Assembly: GCA_003566795.1 (NCBI GenBank)
Contig: PXBU01000301.1
Span: 1-12,824, forward strand
Reading direction: 5' to 3'
DNA from: Puniceicoccaceae bacterium
GTDB lineage: Bacteria > Verrucomicrobiota > Verrucomicrobiia > Opitutales > Coraliomargaritaceae
DNA: 12,824 bases
Positions 6,052 through 12,777 of the stretch are shown piece after piece (the stretch's first letter is position 1; every line of letters starts with the position of its first letter). The translations under genes and the position numbers were made by a program. The notes under the pieces are model-generated. The model was not told where the DNA came from. It did no database searches and was given only the letters and a program-made list of their open reading frames with translations.

Positions 6052-9000
6052 TTCTCTCGGACATCTCAGTCAAGCGCCCGGTTCTGGCTGCGGTGCTCTC
6101 TTTGCTGCTGGTGGTGCTCGGCACTGTCTCCTTCACGCAGCTCCCGCTGCGCGAATACCCGGACATCGACCCCCCGGTCGTTTCGATTGACACCAACTAC
6201 CCGGGTGCGGCGGCCAATGTCGTGGAGACGCGCATCACCCAGGTAATCGAGGATCGCATCGCGGGCATCGAGGGCATCAACTTCATTGACTCTCAGAGCA
6301 CTGATGGGCGCTCGCGCATCTCCGTTGAGTTCAGCACCTCGCGCGATATCGATGATGCCGCCAACGACATCCGCGACCGCGTATCGGGGATTTTGGACAA
6401 CCTCCCGACCGAGGCCGATCCGCCGGAGGTGCAGAAGGCGGACTCGAGTGACGACGTCATCGTCTGGCTGACGCTGACCAGCGAGACGATGGACTCGCTG
6501 GAACTGACCGACTACGCCAACCGCTTCATCGTCGACCGCTTCTCGATCCTACCCGGCGTGGCGCGCGTGCGCGTGGGCGGCGGCTTGGAATACGCCATGC
6601 GCGTCTGGCTCGACCGCACCGAACTGGCCGCCCGCGGCCTCACGGTGGAGGATGTCGAAAACGCATTGCGCCGTGAGAACGTGGAGCTGCCCGCCGGCAG
6701 CATCGAGTCACGGACCCGCCAATTCACCGCTCGCATTGACCGGGGCTACACCACCGAAGACGACTTTCGTCAACTCGTCGTTGCTCGCGGCGACAACGAC
6801 TATCTGGTGCGCCTGGGCGAGATCGCCCGCGTCGAAAAAGCCGCCGTTGAGGAACGCACCTTCTTCCGCGGCAACGGCATCCCCCGTGTCGGGATTGGTA
6901 TCATCAAGCAATCCACCGCCAATACCATCGAGGTGGCGCAGGCCGCGATCGACCAAACCGAGGTGGTGACTGCCAGCCTGCCGGAGGGGATGGAGATGTT
7001 TCCGGCCTACGACACATCAGTCTTTATTCGAAATGCAGTCAGTCAGGTGTACACCACCCTGGCGATCGCTGTCTCGCTGGTGATCTTTGTCATTTGGCTG
7101 TTTCTGGGCAGTGCCCGCGCCATGTTGATCCCGGCGGTGACGATTCCGGTAGCACTCGTCTCCAGCTTTATCGTCATCCAGGCGATGGGCTTCTCGGTCA
7201 ATTTGCTCACCTTACTGGCACTGGTGCTCGCCATCGGTCTGGTGGTGGACGATGCCATCGTCGTGCTGGAAAACATCTCGCGACGGATTGAGGCCGGGGA
7301 GACGCCGCTGGTGGCGGCCTATCATGGGGCACGCCAAGTGGGATTTGCGGTGGTCGCCACCTCGATTGTCCTGATTTCAGTCTTTGTGCCGATTGCTTTC
7401 TTGGAGGGAGATCTTGGCCGACTCTTTGCCGAATTTGCGATCACCATGGCAGCGGCGGTCTTCTTCTCCACCCTGGTCGCGCTCACGCTCTCCTCCATGC
7501 TCGCCTCCAAGGCGTTGAAAAACTCTGCGAAAAACGCCTTTAGCCGTCGCATCGACAAGGATTTTAATCGTCTGCGCAAGGTCTATCTCTGGTTCCTGAA
7601 TAAATGCCTGCGGCATTGGTATGCGGTGCTGCTGGTCTTTATCGGGCTGCTGGCGGTGGCTGTTTTTCTGTTCCGCAGCATCCCGTCGGAATATGCTCCC
7701 CGCGAGGACCGGGGTGCTTTCTTCGTGCTGGTGAATGGCCCGGAAGGCGCCTCCTTTGAATACATCAAGGAATACATGGAGATCGTCGAGGAACGTATGC
7801 TGAAATTTGTCGAAGCTGGTGAAATCGACCAGGCCATTGTGCGGGCACCGCGTGCATTCGGGGGAACCGTGACCAGCTTCAACGATGGTATCGTGATCGC
7901 GGTGCTCAGCCCCTGGGAAAATCGGCGTTCCGCCTGGGAGATTATGGACGATGTGCGTGAGAGTCTCTCCGATCTCACCGGGGTGCAGGCCTTCCCAGTC
8001 ATGCGCCAGGGCTTTGGTGGCGGCATCCAGAAACCGGTCCAGTTTGTGATCGGCGGCGGCACCTACGACGAGTTGGCAGAGTGGCGCGATATTATTTTTG
8101 AACGTATCGAGGAGAACAACCCCGGCTTCGTGGGCCTCGATGCCGACTACCGGGAGACCAAACCGCAGATCGGCATCGCCATCGACCGCGACCGTGCCGC
8201 TGACCTCGGTGTCAGCGTCAGCGTGGTGGGCCGCACCCTGGAATCCATGCTCGGCGGACGGCGTGTCACCACTTTTATCGAAGACGGCGAGGAATACGAC
8301 GTCATCGTCGAGGGTGAGCGCTCCACCCAGCAGACCCCCACCAACCTGGAGAATATCTATGTCCGATCAGCCACGACCGGTGGCTTGATCCCGCTCAGTA
8401 ATGTCGTCACGCTACGGGAGTTTGCCGACTCCAGTTCGTTAAACCGCTACAACCGGGTGCGGGCAGTTACCCTCAGGTCCAACTTGGCGAACGGCTATAC
8501 CCTGGGTGAAGCCCTGAATCATCTGGAGCGTTTGGTCCGCGAAGAACTGCCGGACAGGGCGGTGATTGACTACAAGGGCCAGTCGCTGGACTTCAAAGCC
8601 AGCGGTGCCTCCATTCTGTTCGTTTTTTGCCTCGGCCTCTTCATTGTTTATCTGGTTTTGGCGGCTCAGTTCGAGAGTTGGGTGCATCCGCTCGTGATCA
8701 TGCTGTCCGTCCCCCTGGCGATCACCGGCGCCCTGGCAGGGCTCTATTTCTTCGATGGCAGCCTCAATATCTACACCCAGGTCGGGCTGATCATGCTGGT
8801 CGGACTCTCCGCTAAGAACGGCATCCTGATCGTCGAGTTCGTGAACCAGCTCCGCGATGGGGGTATGGAATTTCGCGAGGCGATCCTGGAGGCCGCCGGC
8901 ATCCGTCTGCGACCAATTGTGATGACCGGGATCACTACCGCCGCTGGTTCCCTGCCGCTGATCCTGACCTCTGGCGCTGGCTCGGAAACCCGCGCCGCCA

Positions 9001-9167
9001 TCGGCACCGTCATCTTCTCCGGCGTGCTGGCCGCCACTTTCTTCACCCTGATTATCGTCCCGGTCGCTTACTACCTGCTCGCCATGAAGACGGGCTCGCC
9101 GGGCGATGTCGCCCGTGCGCTCGACCAAGAGCGCGAAAAGTTCCTGCTCAAGGAGGGCTACCAATGA
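6048..9167 (+). CDS. RND multidrug efflux pump, inner-membrane permease (HAE1 family)
   Basis: A 1039-residue protein, normal length for AcrB/MexB-type pumps, which export hydrophobic or amphiphilic compounds using the proton gradient. The N-terminal SVKRPVLAAVLS begins the first membrane helix. Porter-domain motifs (YPGAAANVVETRITQVIEDRI) follow, then helices 2-6 at about 335-490, the second large periplasmic loop at about 545-850 and helices 8-12 at about 855-1015. The proton-relay residues are present: Asp401-Asp402 in AIGLVVDDAIVVLENI and Lys923 in VGLSAKNGILIVEF. The Asp-Asp pair and trimer-type layout indicate the HAE1 drug-efflux branch rather than a heavy-metal (CusA-type) pump. Translation starts at GTG 6048, preceded by GAGGAGG (6031-6037), and overlaps the adaptor stop. 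Its own stop overlaps the next start (ATGA). The three genes are almost certainly co-transcribed. Confidence 0.96.
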   Translation: MILSDISVKRPVLAAVLSLLLVVLGTVSFTQLPLREYPDIDPPVVSIDTNYPGAAANVVETRITQVIEDRIAGIEGINFIDSQSTDGRSRISVEFSTSRDIDDAANDIRDRVSGILDNLPTEADPPEVQKADSSDDVIVWLTLTSETMDSLELTDYANRFIVDRFSILPGVARVRVGGGLEYAMRVWLDRTELAARGLTVEDVENALRRENVELPAGSIESRTRQFTARIDRGYTTEDDFRQLVVARGDNDYLVRLGEIARVEKAAVEERTFFRGNGIPRVGIGIIKQSTANTIEVAQAAIDQTEVVTASLPEGMEMFPAYDTSVFIRNAVSQVYTTLAIAVSLVIFVIWLFLGSARAMLIPAVTIPVALVSSFIVIQAMGFSVNLLTLLALVLAIGLVVDDAIVVLENISRRIEAGETPLVAAYHGARQVGFAVVATSIVLISVFVPIAFLEGDLGRLFAEFAITMAAAVFFSTLVALTLSSMLASKALKNSAKNAFSRRIDKDFNRLRKVYLWFLNKCLRHWYAVLLVFIGLLAVAVFLFRSIPSEYAPREDRGAFFVLVNGPEGASFEYIKEYMEIVEERMLKFVEAGEIDQAIVRAPRAFGGTVTSFNDGIVIAVLSPWENRRSAWEIMDDVRESLSDLTGVQAFPVMRQGFGGGIQKPVQFVIGGGTYDELAEWRDIIFERIEENNPGFVGLDADYRETKPQIGIAIDRDRAADLGVSVSVVGRTLESMLGGRRVTTFIEDGEEYDVIVEGERSTQQTPTNLENIYVRSATTGGLIPLSNVVTLREFADSSSLNRYNRVRAVTLRSNLANGYTLGEALNHLERLVREELPDRAVIDYKGQSLDFKASGASILFVFCLGLFIVYLVLAAQFESWVHPLVIMLSVPLAITGALAGLYFFDGSLNIYTQVGLIMLVGLSAKNGILIVEFVNQLRDGGMEFREAILEAAGIRLRPIVMTGITTAAGSLPLILTSGAGSETRAAIGTVIFSGVLAATFFTLIIVPVAYYLLAMKTGSPGDVARALDQEREKFLLKEGYQ

Positions 9168-10591
9168 GACTGGCCCGCTGGCAATCCACCTCCCTGCTCA
9201 GCACAGCTGTTGGGGCACTTTTCTTCCTGTCGGCCTGCACGGTCGGGCCGGATTACAGCGAGCCGGAGATGCAGACCGTCATGGGATGGGCGGATTCGAA
9301 TGATGCCTTCGTCGACGAGCAGGCCACCGATATTCGCTGGTGGGCCTCCTTCGAAGACCCGCTGCTCGAAAAATACATTGCGACCGCGATCCGCGAAAAT
9401 CGCGACCTGCGCGCCTCGGAAAATCGTGTGCGCCGCGCCGCAGCCCTCCGCCGGGAAAGCTTTTCCGGCTTTTTACCGGTGGTGGGCTCCCAAGCCAGCC
9501 GCAGTCGGGATGGCACCAGCGGCAACACCGCCAATACCTTCTCCGGCGGCGCCCGCAGCACCCAGTATGATATGGGCCTCTCTGCCTCCTGGGAGCTCGA
9601 CATCTTCGGCGGTGTCCGCCGCGCGGAAGAGGCGGCCACCGCCCGGCTGGAGAGCGAAATCGAGCGGCAGCGCGCGCTCCGGCTCGCCACTCTGGCAGAA
9701 GTCGCCCGCAACTACTATGAAGTGCGCGGTGCCCAAAAGCGTATCGCCATCACCGAAGACAATATCCGGCTGCAGGCCCGCACCTACGACTTGATTCGCA
9801 ACCGCTTTGAAATGGGGGAGGCCTCCGAGTTCGACCTAAGCCGCTCGCGCGGCCAGCTCCGCAGCACCGAAGCGCGCTTGCCCAACCTCCACGCCGACAT
9901 GCGGGCCGGGGTTTATCGCCTCTCCATCCTACTCGGACAAGCTCCCGGCTCACTGCTGGAGGAAATGACCCCGTCTGGAACCTTCCCCACGCCGCCTGAC
10001 TTGCTACCGATCGGCCAAAGCTCCGAGCTGCTGTTGCGCCGGCCCGACCTGCGCGCCGCCGAGCGGGAACTGGCGGCTTCGACGGCGGACATCGGTGCCG
10101 CCACCGCCGACCTTTTCCCACGCTTCACGCTCCTCGGAAGTGCCGGTCGCCGCAGCGCCAGCAGCGCGGATCTGGGCAGCTCCGGCAGCAACCGCTACAG
10201 CACCACTCAACTCATCGAATGGCCCATTTTTCAGGGCTTCGCCCTCCGCGCCCGGGTCGACCTGCAAAAAGCCGAGGCCGAAGAGGCCCTCGCACGCTAC
10301 GAGCAAGCCGTGCTCGAAGCCTTGGCTGACACCGAGAGCGCCCTGGTGCGCTTCCTGCGCGAACGCGAAACCTCTTCTATTTTGAAAGACGCGCTGGAGA
10401 ACCGACAACGCGCCGTGAAACTGGCCCGCGCCCTCTTCGAATCCGGCGAGGAAGATTTTCTCGCCGTCCTCGACGCCGAGCGGGAACTGGTGACGGCCCA
10501 AGACGAACAGGCTCTCAGCAAAACCCGCTCCGTGCTGGAACTAGTCACACTCTACGCCGCCCTCGGCGGCGGCTGGGAAGCATTTGAATGA
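9164..10591 (+). CDS. Efflux outer-membrane lipoprotein, NodT/OprM family
   Basis: A 475-residue TolC-superfamily protein and third gene of the efflux operon. It forms the trimeric outer-membrane channel. The N-terminus is a lipoprotein signal with lipobox LSAC, Cys25 being the lipidated residue, followed by TVGPDY, a hallmark of the OprM/NodT group. Two repeats of long amphipathic helices follow (about 60-260 and 265-465), interrupted by short strands (GLSASWELDIFGG at about 143-155, TQLIEWPIFQGF at about 347-358). PDLRAAERELAASTADIGAA near 295 is typical of the family. The start is set by AGGAGG (9151-9156), 7 bp before ATG 9164, which overlaps the pump stop. The operon ends here at an intrinsic terminator. 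The channel presumably docks with the adaptor and pump encoded just upstream; specificity is unknown. Confidence 0.95.
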   Translation: MRLARWQSTSLLSTAVGALFFLSACTVGPDYSEPEMQTVMGWADSNDAFVDEQATDIRWWASFEDPLLEKYIATAIRENRDLRASENRVRRAAALRRESFSGFLPVVGSQASRSRDGTSGNTANTFSGGARSTQYDMGLSASWELDIFGGVRRAEEAATARLESEIERQRALRLATLAEVARNYYEVRGAQKRIAITEDNIRLQARTYDLIRNRFEMGEASEFDLSRSRGQLRSTEARLPNLHADMRAGVYRLSILLGQAPGSLLEEMTPSGTFPTPPDLLPIGQSSELLLRRPDLRAAERELAASTADIGAATADLFPRFTLLGSAGRRSASSADLGSSGSNRYSTTQLIEWPIFQGFALRARVDLQKAEAEEALARYEQAVLEALADTESALVRFLRERETSSILKDALENRQRAVKLARALFESGEEDFLAVLDAERELVTAQDEQALSKTRSVLELVTLYAALGGGWEAFE

Positions 10592-10592
10592 C

Positions 10593-10613
10593 CCTGCTTT
10601 TGAGCAGGTTTTT
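10593..10613 (+). terminator. Rho-independent terminator of the efflux operon
   Basis: CCTGCT (10593-10598) and AGCAGG (10603-10608) form a 6-bp stem with a TTTG loop, followed directly by TTTTT and, after CA, a second T-run. It begins 2 bp after the stop codon at 10591. There is no A-run on its left side, so it works on the plus strand only. Confidence 0.88.
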
Positions 10614-10645
10614 CATTTTTTTGAACTGGCTTGTCTGTGAAAGCT

Positions 10646-10870
10646 TCATTCTTCTTTCCAACTAGCAGTCAAATCTTCGAGAGAATCGAAATACTCAATC
10701 TCCTCGTTCTTTTCACTTTTGTTTAAGGTATTCGAGGTCAGGACATTCGGCACTCGCAATTCAACAGGAAACTCACCCCGAAGCGCTATCTGACGATAGA
10801 GTAATCTCACCGCTTCTGTCGGAGTCATCCCGATCTGCTTAAGGATCGCCTCCGACTTTTTTTTTCGTCG
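10646..10870 (-). pseudogene. RelB/DinJ-family antitoxin, N-terminally truncated, no toxin partner
   Basis: Reading leftward from 10828, an ATG opens a 60-residue frame beginning MTPTEAVRLLYRQIALRG and continuing EFPVELRVPN, the core of RelB/DinJ antitoxins (ribbon-helix-helix segment, then Pro-Asn). Family-like sequence continues upstream of this ATG in the same frame (KKKSEAILKQIG) to about 10864 and then stops; a TAG closes the frame at 10877-10879. The N-terminal 20-25 residues expected of an 85-90-residue antitoxin are therefore missing. The break abuts the broken end of a group II intron reverse transcriptase, so one deletion probably removed both. No RelE-type toxin follows; the gene runs into the efflux operon terminator. 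A 60-residue product might still be made but would lack the first DNA-binding strand. Confidence 0.72.
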
Positions 10871-10881
10871 CGTTATCTAGC

Positions 10882-11245
10882 CTAGCGTGAGCCGACAATG
10901 AAGTCGTCCGCGTAGCGCATGTAAACATGCGCACCGTGTAGTTTCTTCGACACCACTTTCTCCACCCACAGGTCTAATGCGTAGTGCAGGTAAATGTTCG
11001 CCAATACTGGCGAGATGATGCCACCTTGCGGTGTTCCTGTCGCTGGATGGATGACCTGTCCGGCTTCCTCAAGGATTCCGGCTTTCAGCCACTTTCGGAT
11101 CAGACGTATAAACGCCTGATCGTCCACCCGCTGGCAGAGCATACGCTCCAACCAATCGTGATCGACGTTCTCGAAGAAGCCTTTGATGTCCGGCTCGACT
11201 ACCGCCTCGGAGTAATACGGATGGGTCTGACTGCCCGGCGCTCAT
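10882..11245 (-). pseudogene. Group II intron reverse transcriptase (LtrA-type), doubly deleted remnant
   Basis: The fragment from 11241 to 10882 covers part of the reverse-transcriptase palm: EPDIKGFFENVDHDWL with the first catalytic Asp, then GTPQGGIISPVLANIYLHY, then YMRYADDFIVG with the catalytic YADD, where it ends after two junk residues at a TAG. Everything beyond is missing: the rest of the RT, the maturase domain and any endonuclease. On the other side, GGAGG (11258-11254) precedes ATG at 11245 by 8 bp and begins MSAGQSDPSV, a plausible native start, but this frame is shifted by one relative to the palm fragment. The roughly 100 residues expected between start and palm are absent, implying a second, internal deletion near 11225-11240. 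Palm identification is firm; the assignment of the start is inference. Confidence 0.82.
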
Positions 11246-11727
11246 TTGCACGTCCTCCGGTTAGTTGGAGGTGCATACCCTTGCGGGAAGCGGCGGGCTC
11301 TCCCAAGTTCCGGGTCGCTTCTTTGCATACATGCCACGGCTTCCAACCCCGACGGGCCGGTCAGAGACTCACCAATGCGCCTCTGCCCGTGCTGACTTCC
11401 GAGTATGATAAAACCGTCGTCACCCGCATCTACTCTCTTTACGGGGCTAAATTGCCTTCGGGGACTGCGAACCCCCTGCGGCCTGCATGCTTCCCTGTGT
11501 ACGCTTCGTTCGAATCGTTCCGCCGTCCATTCATCCGCCTTCCGGCGATTTCCGGTCACGATCATTGAGGGCGATCCACCCGCTTTTAACGACTTACCTG
11601 TTTTCGAACGCAACACCCGGTAGTTTCTGTTTGGTTGTTACTTTGAAACGTCCGGACTTCCTGCCCTTCGCAGTTTCAACGAAGGACGGGGCACCGGACA
11701 AGAAGCGCCCAGCTTCGCTTGGCGCAC
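10882..11727 (-). mobile_element. Truncated group II intron (5' RNA portion plus remnant of intron-encoded protein)
   Basis: The element reads on the minus strand. Its 5' boundary is set at 11727 by GTGCGCC, the group II start consensus (GTGYG). Bases 11727-11246 encode no convincing protein but can fold into successive hairpins, for example GCGCC-AGC with GCT-GGCGC at the start and a GTCCGG/CCGGAC stem enclosing CCTTCG/CGAAGG. The exon immediately upstream reads ATGATA (minus strand, 11733-11728), and TATCAT lies in the intron at 11410-11405, about 317 nt in: a good candidate IBS1/EBS1 pair. The reverse transcriptase fragment follows at 11245-10882. The rest of the protein, domains V-VI and the 3' splice site are absent, so the element cannot splice or move by itself. 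Confidence 0.75.
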
Positions 11728-11814
11728 TATCATGGAGTTGAAGCGCAGAGCGCGTAACGGACGGAGGTCTGCCGGAGATGGCGTAGCAATTGATACCAGC
11801 GACTTGATCTCACT
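11728..11814. other. Non-coding flank between intron 5' end and toxin remnant
   Basis: This stretch encodes nothing recognisable. It provides the 5' exon flank of the intron, whose last six bases on the minus strand (ATGATA) are the candidate IBS1. A GCGCAGAGCGC mini-palindrome lies near 11742-11752. I looked for an integron attC-type core site and did not find a convincing one. Confidence 0.4.
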
Positions 11815-11903
11815 TTACTTTATGAGTTGGTCGTATTCGGCATGAGTTCCAATCCAAATCCAGACGATGCCCTCTTCTCTTTCTTTTCCCACTGCCCGGA
11901 CTC
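11815..11903 (-). pseudogene. C-terminal remnant of a RelE/ParE-type toxin
   Basis: In the frame ending at TAA 11815-11817 the minus strand reads RAVGKEREEG and then WIWIGTHAEYDQLI-K, the characteristic last strand and tail of many RelE/ParE/HigB-like toxins. A TGA at 11904-11902 closes this frame upstream, so only about 27 toxin codons remain. They follow an antitoxin-like gene in a different frame, the normal antitoxin-then-toxin order with the middle missing. The native toxin would have been about 85-95 residues, so roughly two thirds is deleted. No activity is expected. Confidence 0.7.
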
Positions 11904-12074
11904 AAAGGCGAGATCTGCTTTCTTTCCCAACTTATCGAGTTTCCCGGCAGCAACGTCCTGCTCGAACTGGGCATCCCAGCGTTTCGCAGCGTAGGCATCA
12001 ATCCACTTCGTAAATGCCTCGAAATCAGAAGAATCCAAATTTTCGACTTCTTTTTCTAATTCAGTTAAGCTCAT
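11820..12074 (-). CDS. Small antitoxin-like protein, fused out of frame into a toxin remnant
   Basis: An 84-residue frame starts at ATG 12074 (MSLTELEKEVENLDSSDFEAFTKW...). Residues 1 to about 60 resemble a small acidic helical family commonly encoded just before RelE/ParE-type toxins: a leading LxxLEKEV helix, a central WIDAYAAKRWDAQFEQD and an end-segment GKLDKLGKKADLAFESGQ. After FESGQ, where relatives normally end within a few residues, translation enters the toxin remnant in the wrong frame and gives a Lys/Glu- and Ser-rich tail ending NTTNS. The native stop has therefore been lost in the deletion. The protein could still be expressed with an aberrant tail of about 24 residues. There is no strong Shine-Dalgarno. 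I do not recognise a named family with certainty; the antitoxin role is inferred from order and the toxin tail. Confidence 0.6.
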   Translation of the reverse strand: MSLTELEKEVENLDSSDFEAFTKWIDAYAAKRWDAQFEQDVAAGKLDKLGKKADLAFESGQWEKKEKRASSGFGLELMPNTTNS

Positions 12075-12133
12075 TACTGTGAATGTAAGGATATTTTCAG
12101 GCGATGAGCAAATTTATTTTGAGATCGGTGAAG

Positions 12134-12151
12134 ACTGGCATCCCAGCCAGT
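12134..12151. other. Short inverted repeat between small gene modules
   Basis: ACTGGC (12134-12139) and GCCAGT (12146-12151) form a 6-bp stem with a 6-base loop. It lies in the 150-bp gap between the DUF2442 stop and the antitoxin-like start, a plausible promoter/operator region for the latter. No T-run follows on either strand. The rest of this gap shows nothing else recognisable. Confidence 0.3.
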
Positions 12152-12224
12152 GGGTTTTGGATTACTGGTGATTCTCGGATTTCCGGCGGCGTAAATGGGG
12201 TTGTCCAGCTCCGACTGGTTGGCA

Positions 12225-12506
12225 TTAGGCAGACTGCAAATGGCTCGAAAGGCTCTGAACATGCTCGTCCCAGTGGAAAAGCGTATCCGGATCAAAATCC
12301 GCGCCATTAGGCCAGCATATCGTTCCGACTTCGGGGTCTAGCGATACCTGCCTGAAAAAGTCTGGATTCTTTAATCCTCCGAACAGTGAACCAAACATGA
12401 TTGGAGTCAAATCGACTTGGCGACTCGCTCCACAGTCAAATTTTAAGTCCAAAACGCCATCCGAGATGATTTCCAGGCCCACGATTCTTTTAAATTCATG
12501 TTTCAT
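12225..12506 (-). CDS. DUF2442 domain-containing protein
   Basis: A 93-residue protein matching the DUF2442 pattern: an N-terminal strand pair (IVGLEIISDGVLDLKFDCGASRQVDL), a central LFGGLKNPDFFRQVSLD, and the conserved closing motif GTICWPNGADFDPDTL at about residues 61-76. Such proteins are small, soluble and often encoded directly beside DUF4160 genes; the pair is regarded as a possible toxin-antitoxin-like module, but no biochemical role is established that I can state. The start ATG (12506-12504) is one base after the stop of the DUF4160 gene, so translation is probably coupled. The residues after the motif (HWDEHVQSLSSHLQSA) form a short tail. The gene appears intact, unlike its neighbours to the left. 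Confidence 0.85.
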   Translation of the reverse strand: MKHEFKRIVGLEIISDGVLDLKFDCGASRQVDLTPIMFGSLFGGLKNPDFFRQVSLDPEVGTICWPNGADFDPDTLFHWDEHVQSLSSHLQSA

Positions 12507-12507
12507 T

Positions 12508-12777
12508 TTATTTCAATGGTTCAATTTTGTTTGGGGAATGCCCTTGTTGCAACAAATCCCAATCGTTCATTAGTTCCAGTTGGTGTATCTCTGCCCATGC
12601 TTCAACTAGTCGTCTTTGTTTAGATGGTATTTCACCTTCGATCATTTCTACCGGGTCAATCGTGAAGACTGCTGGATTCCCTTGATAGTAGGCATGAAAG
12701 TGCGGGAGATGGTGAGGCGTCCCGACCTCCATATACATCCGTATTAGGATTCCATAAAATCGAGCTAATTCAGGTAT
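12508..12777 (-). CDS. DUF4160 domain-containing protein (start codon apparently ATA)
   Basis: The conserved DUF4160 core is clear: HLPHFHAYYQGNPAVF with the His-rich PHFHAYY motif, EMIEGEIPSKQRRLVEAWAEIH in the middle and NKIEPL at the end. The first in-frame ATG is at 12738 (76 residues), but family members normally begin about 13 residues earlier with a segment like PELxRFxGIxIRMY. Exactly such a segment, PELARFYGILIRMYME, is encoded upstream in frame, preceded by ATA (12777-12775) instead of ATG and then by a TGA. I therefore give the 89-codon extent; the conservative start is 12738. The protein is probably cytoplasmic, with function unknown; it pairs with the DUF2442 gene one base downstream. 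No Shine-Dalgarno is visible before either start. Confidence 0.78.
   Translation of the reverse strand: MPELARFYGILIRMYMEVGTPHHLPHFHAYYQGNPAVFTIDPVEMIEGEIPSKQRRLVEAWAEIHQLELMNDWDLLQQGHSPNKIEPLK

Noticed and set aside
8439..9164. 241-codon minus-strand frame inside the RND pump gene
   Set aside because: Antisense shadow of a strongly conserved coding region; composition follows complementary codon use and there are no recognisable motifs.
10984..11568. 194-codon plus-strand frame across the intron
   Set aside because: Antisense to the reverse-transcriptase fragment and intron RNA; no domain resemblance.
11242..11616. 124-codon minus-strand frame upstream of the reverse transcriptase
   Set aside because: It lies in the structured 5' RNA part of the group II intron and overlaps the candidate EBS1; low-complexity, arginine-rich translation typical of non-coding sequence.
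11728..11814. Integron attC site at the intron insertion point
   Set aside because: Considered because group IIC introns can target attC sites and small cassettes are nearby, but no matching GTTRRRY/RYYYAAC pair with the proper fold could be found.
12104..12310. 68-codon plus-strand frame and overlapping 77-codon minus-strand frame (12074-12307)
   Set aside because: Both overlap the DUF2442 gene in other frames and have no recognisable motifs or ribosome binding site.
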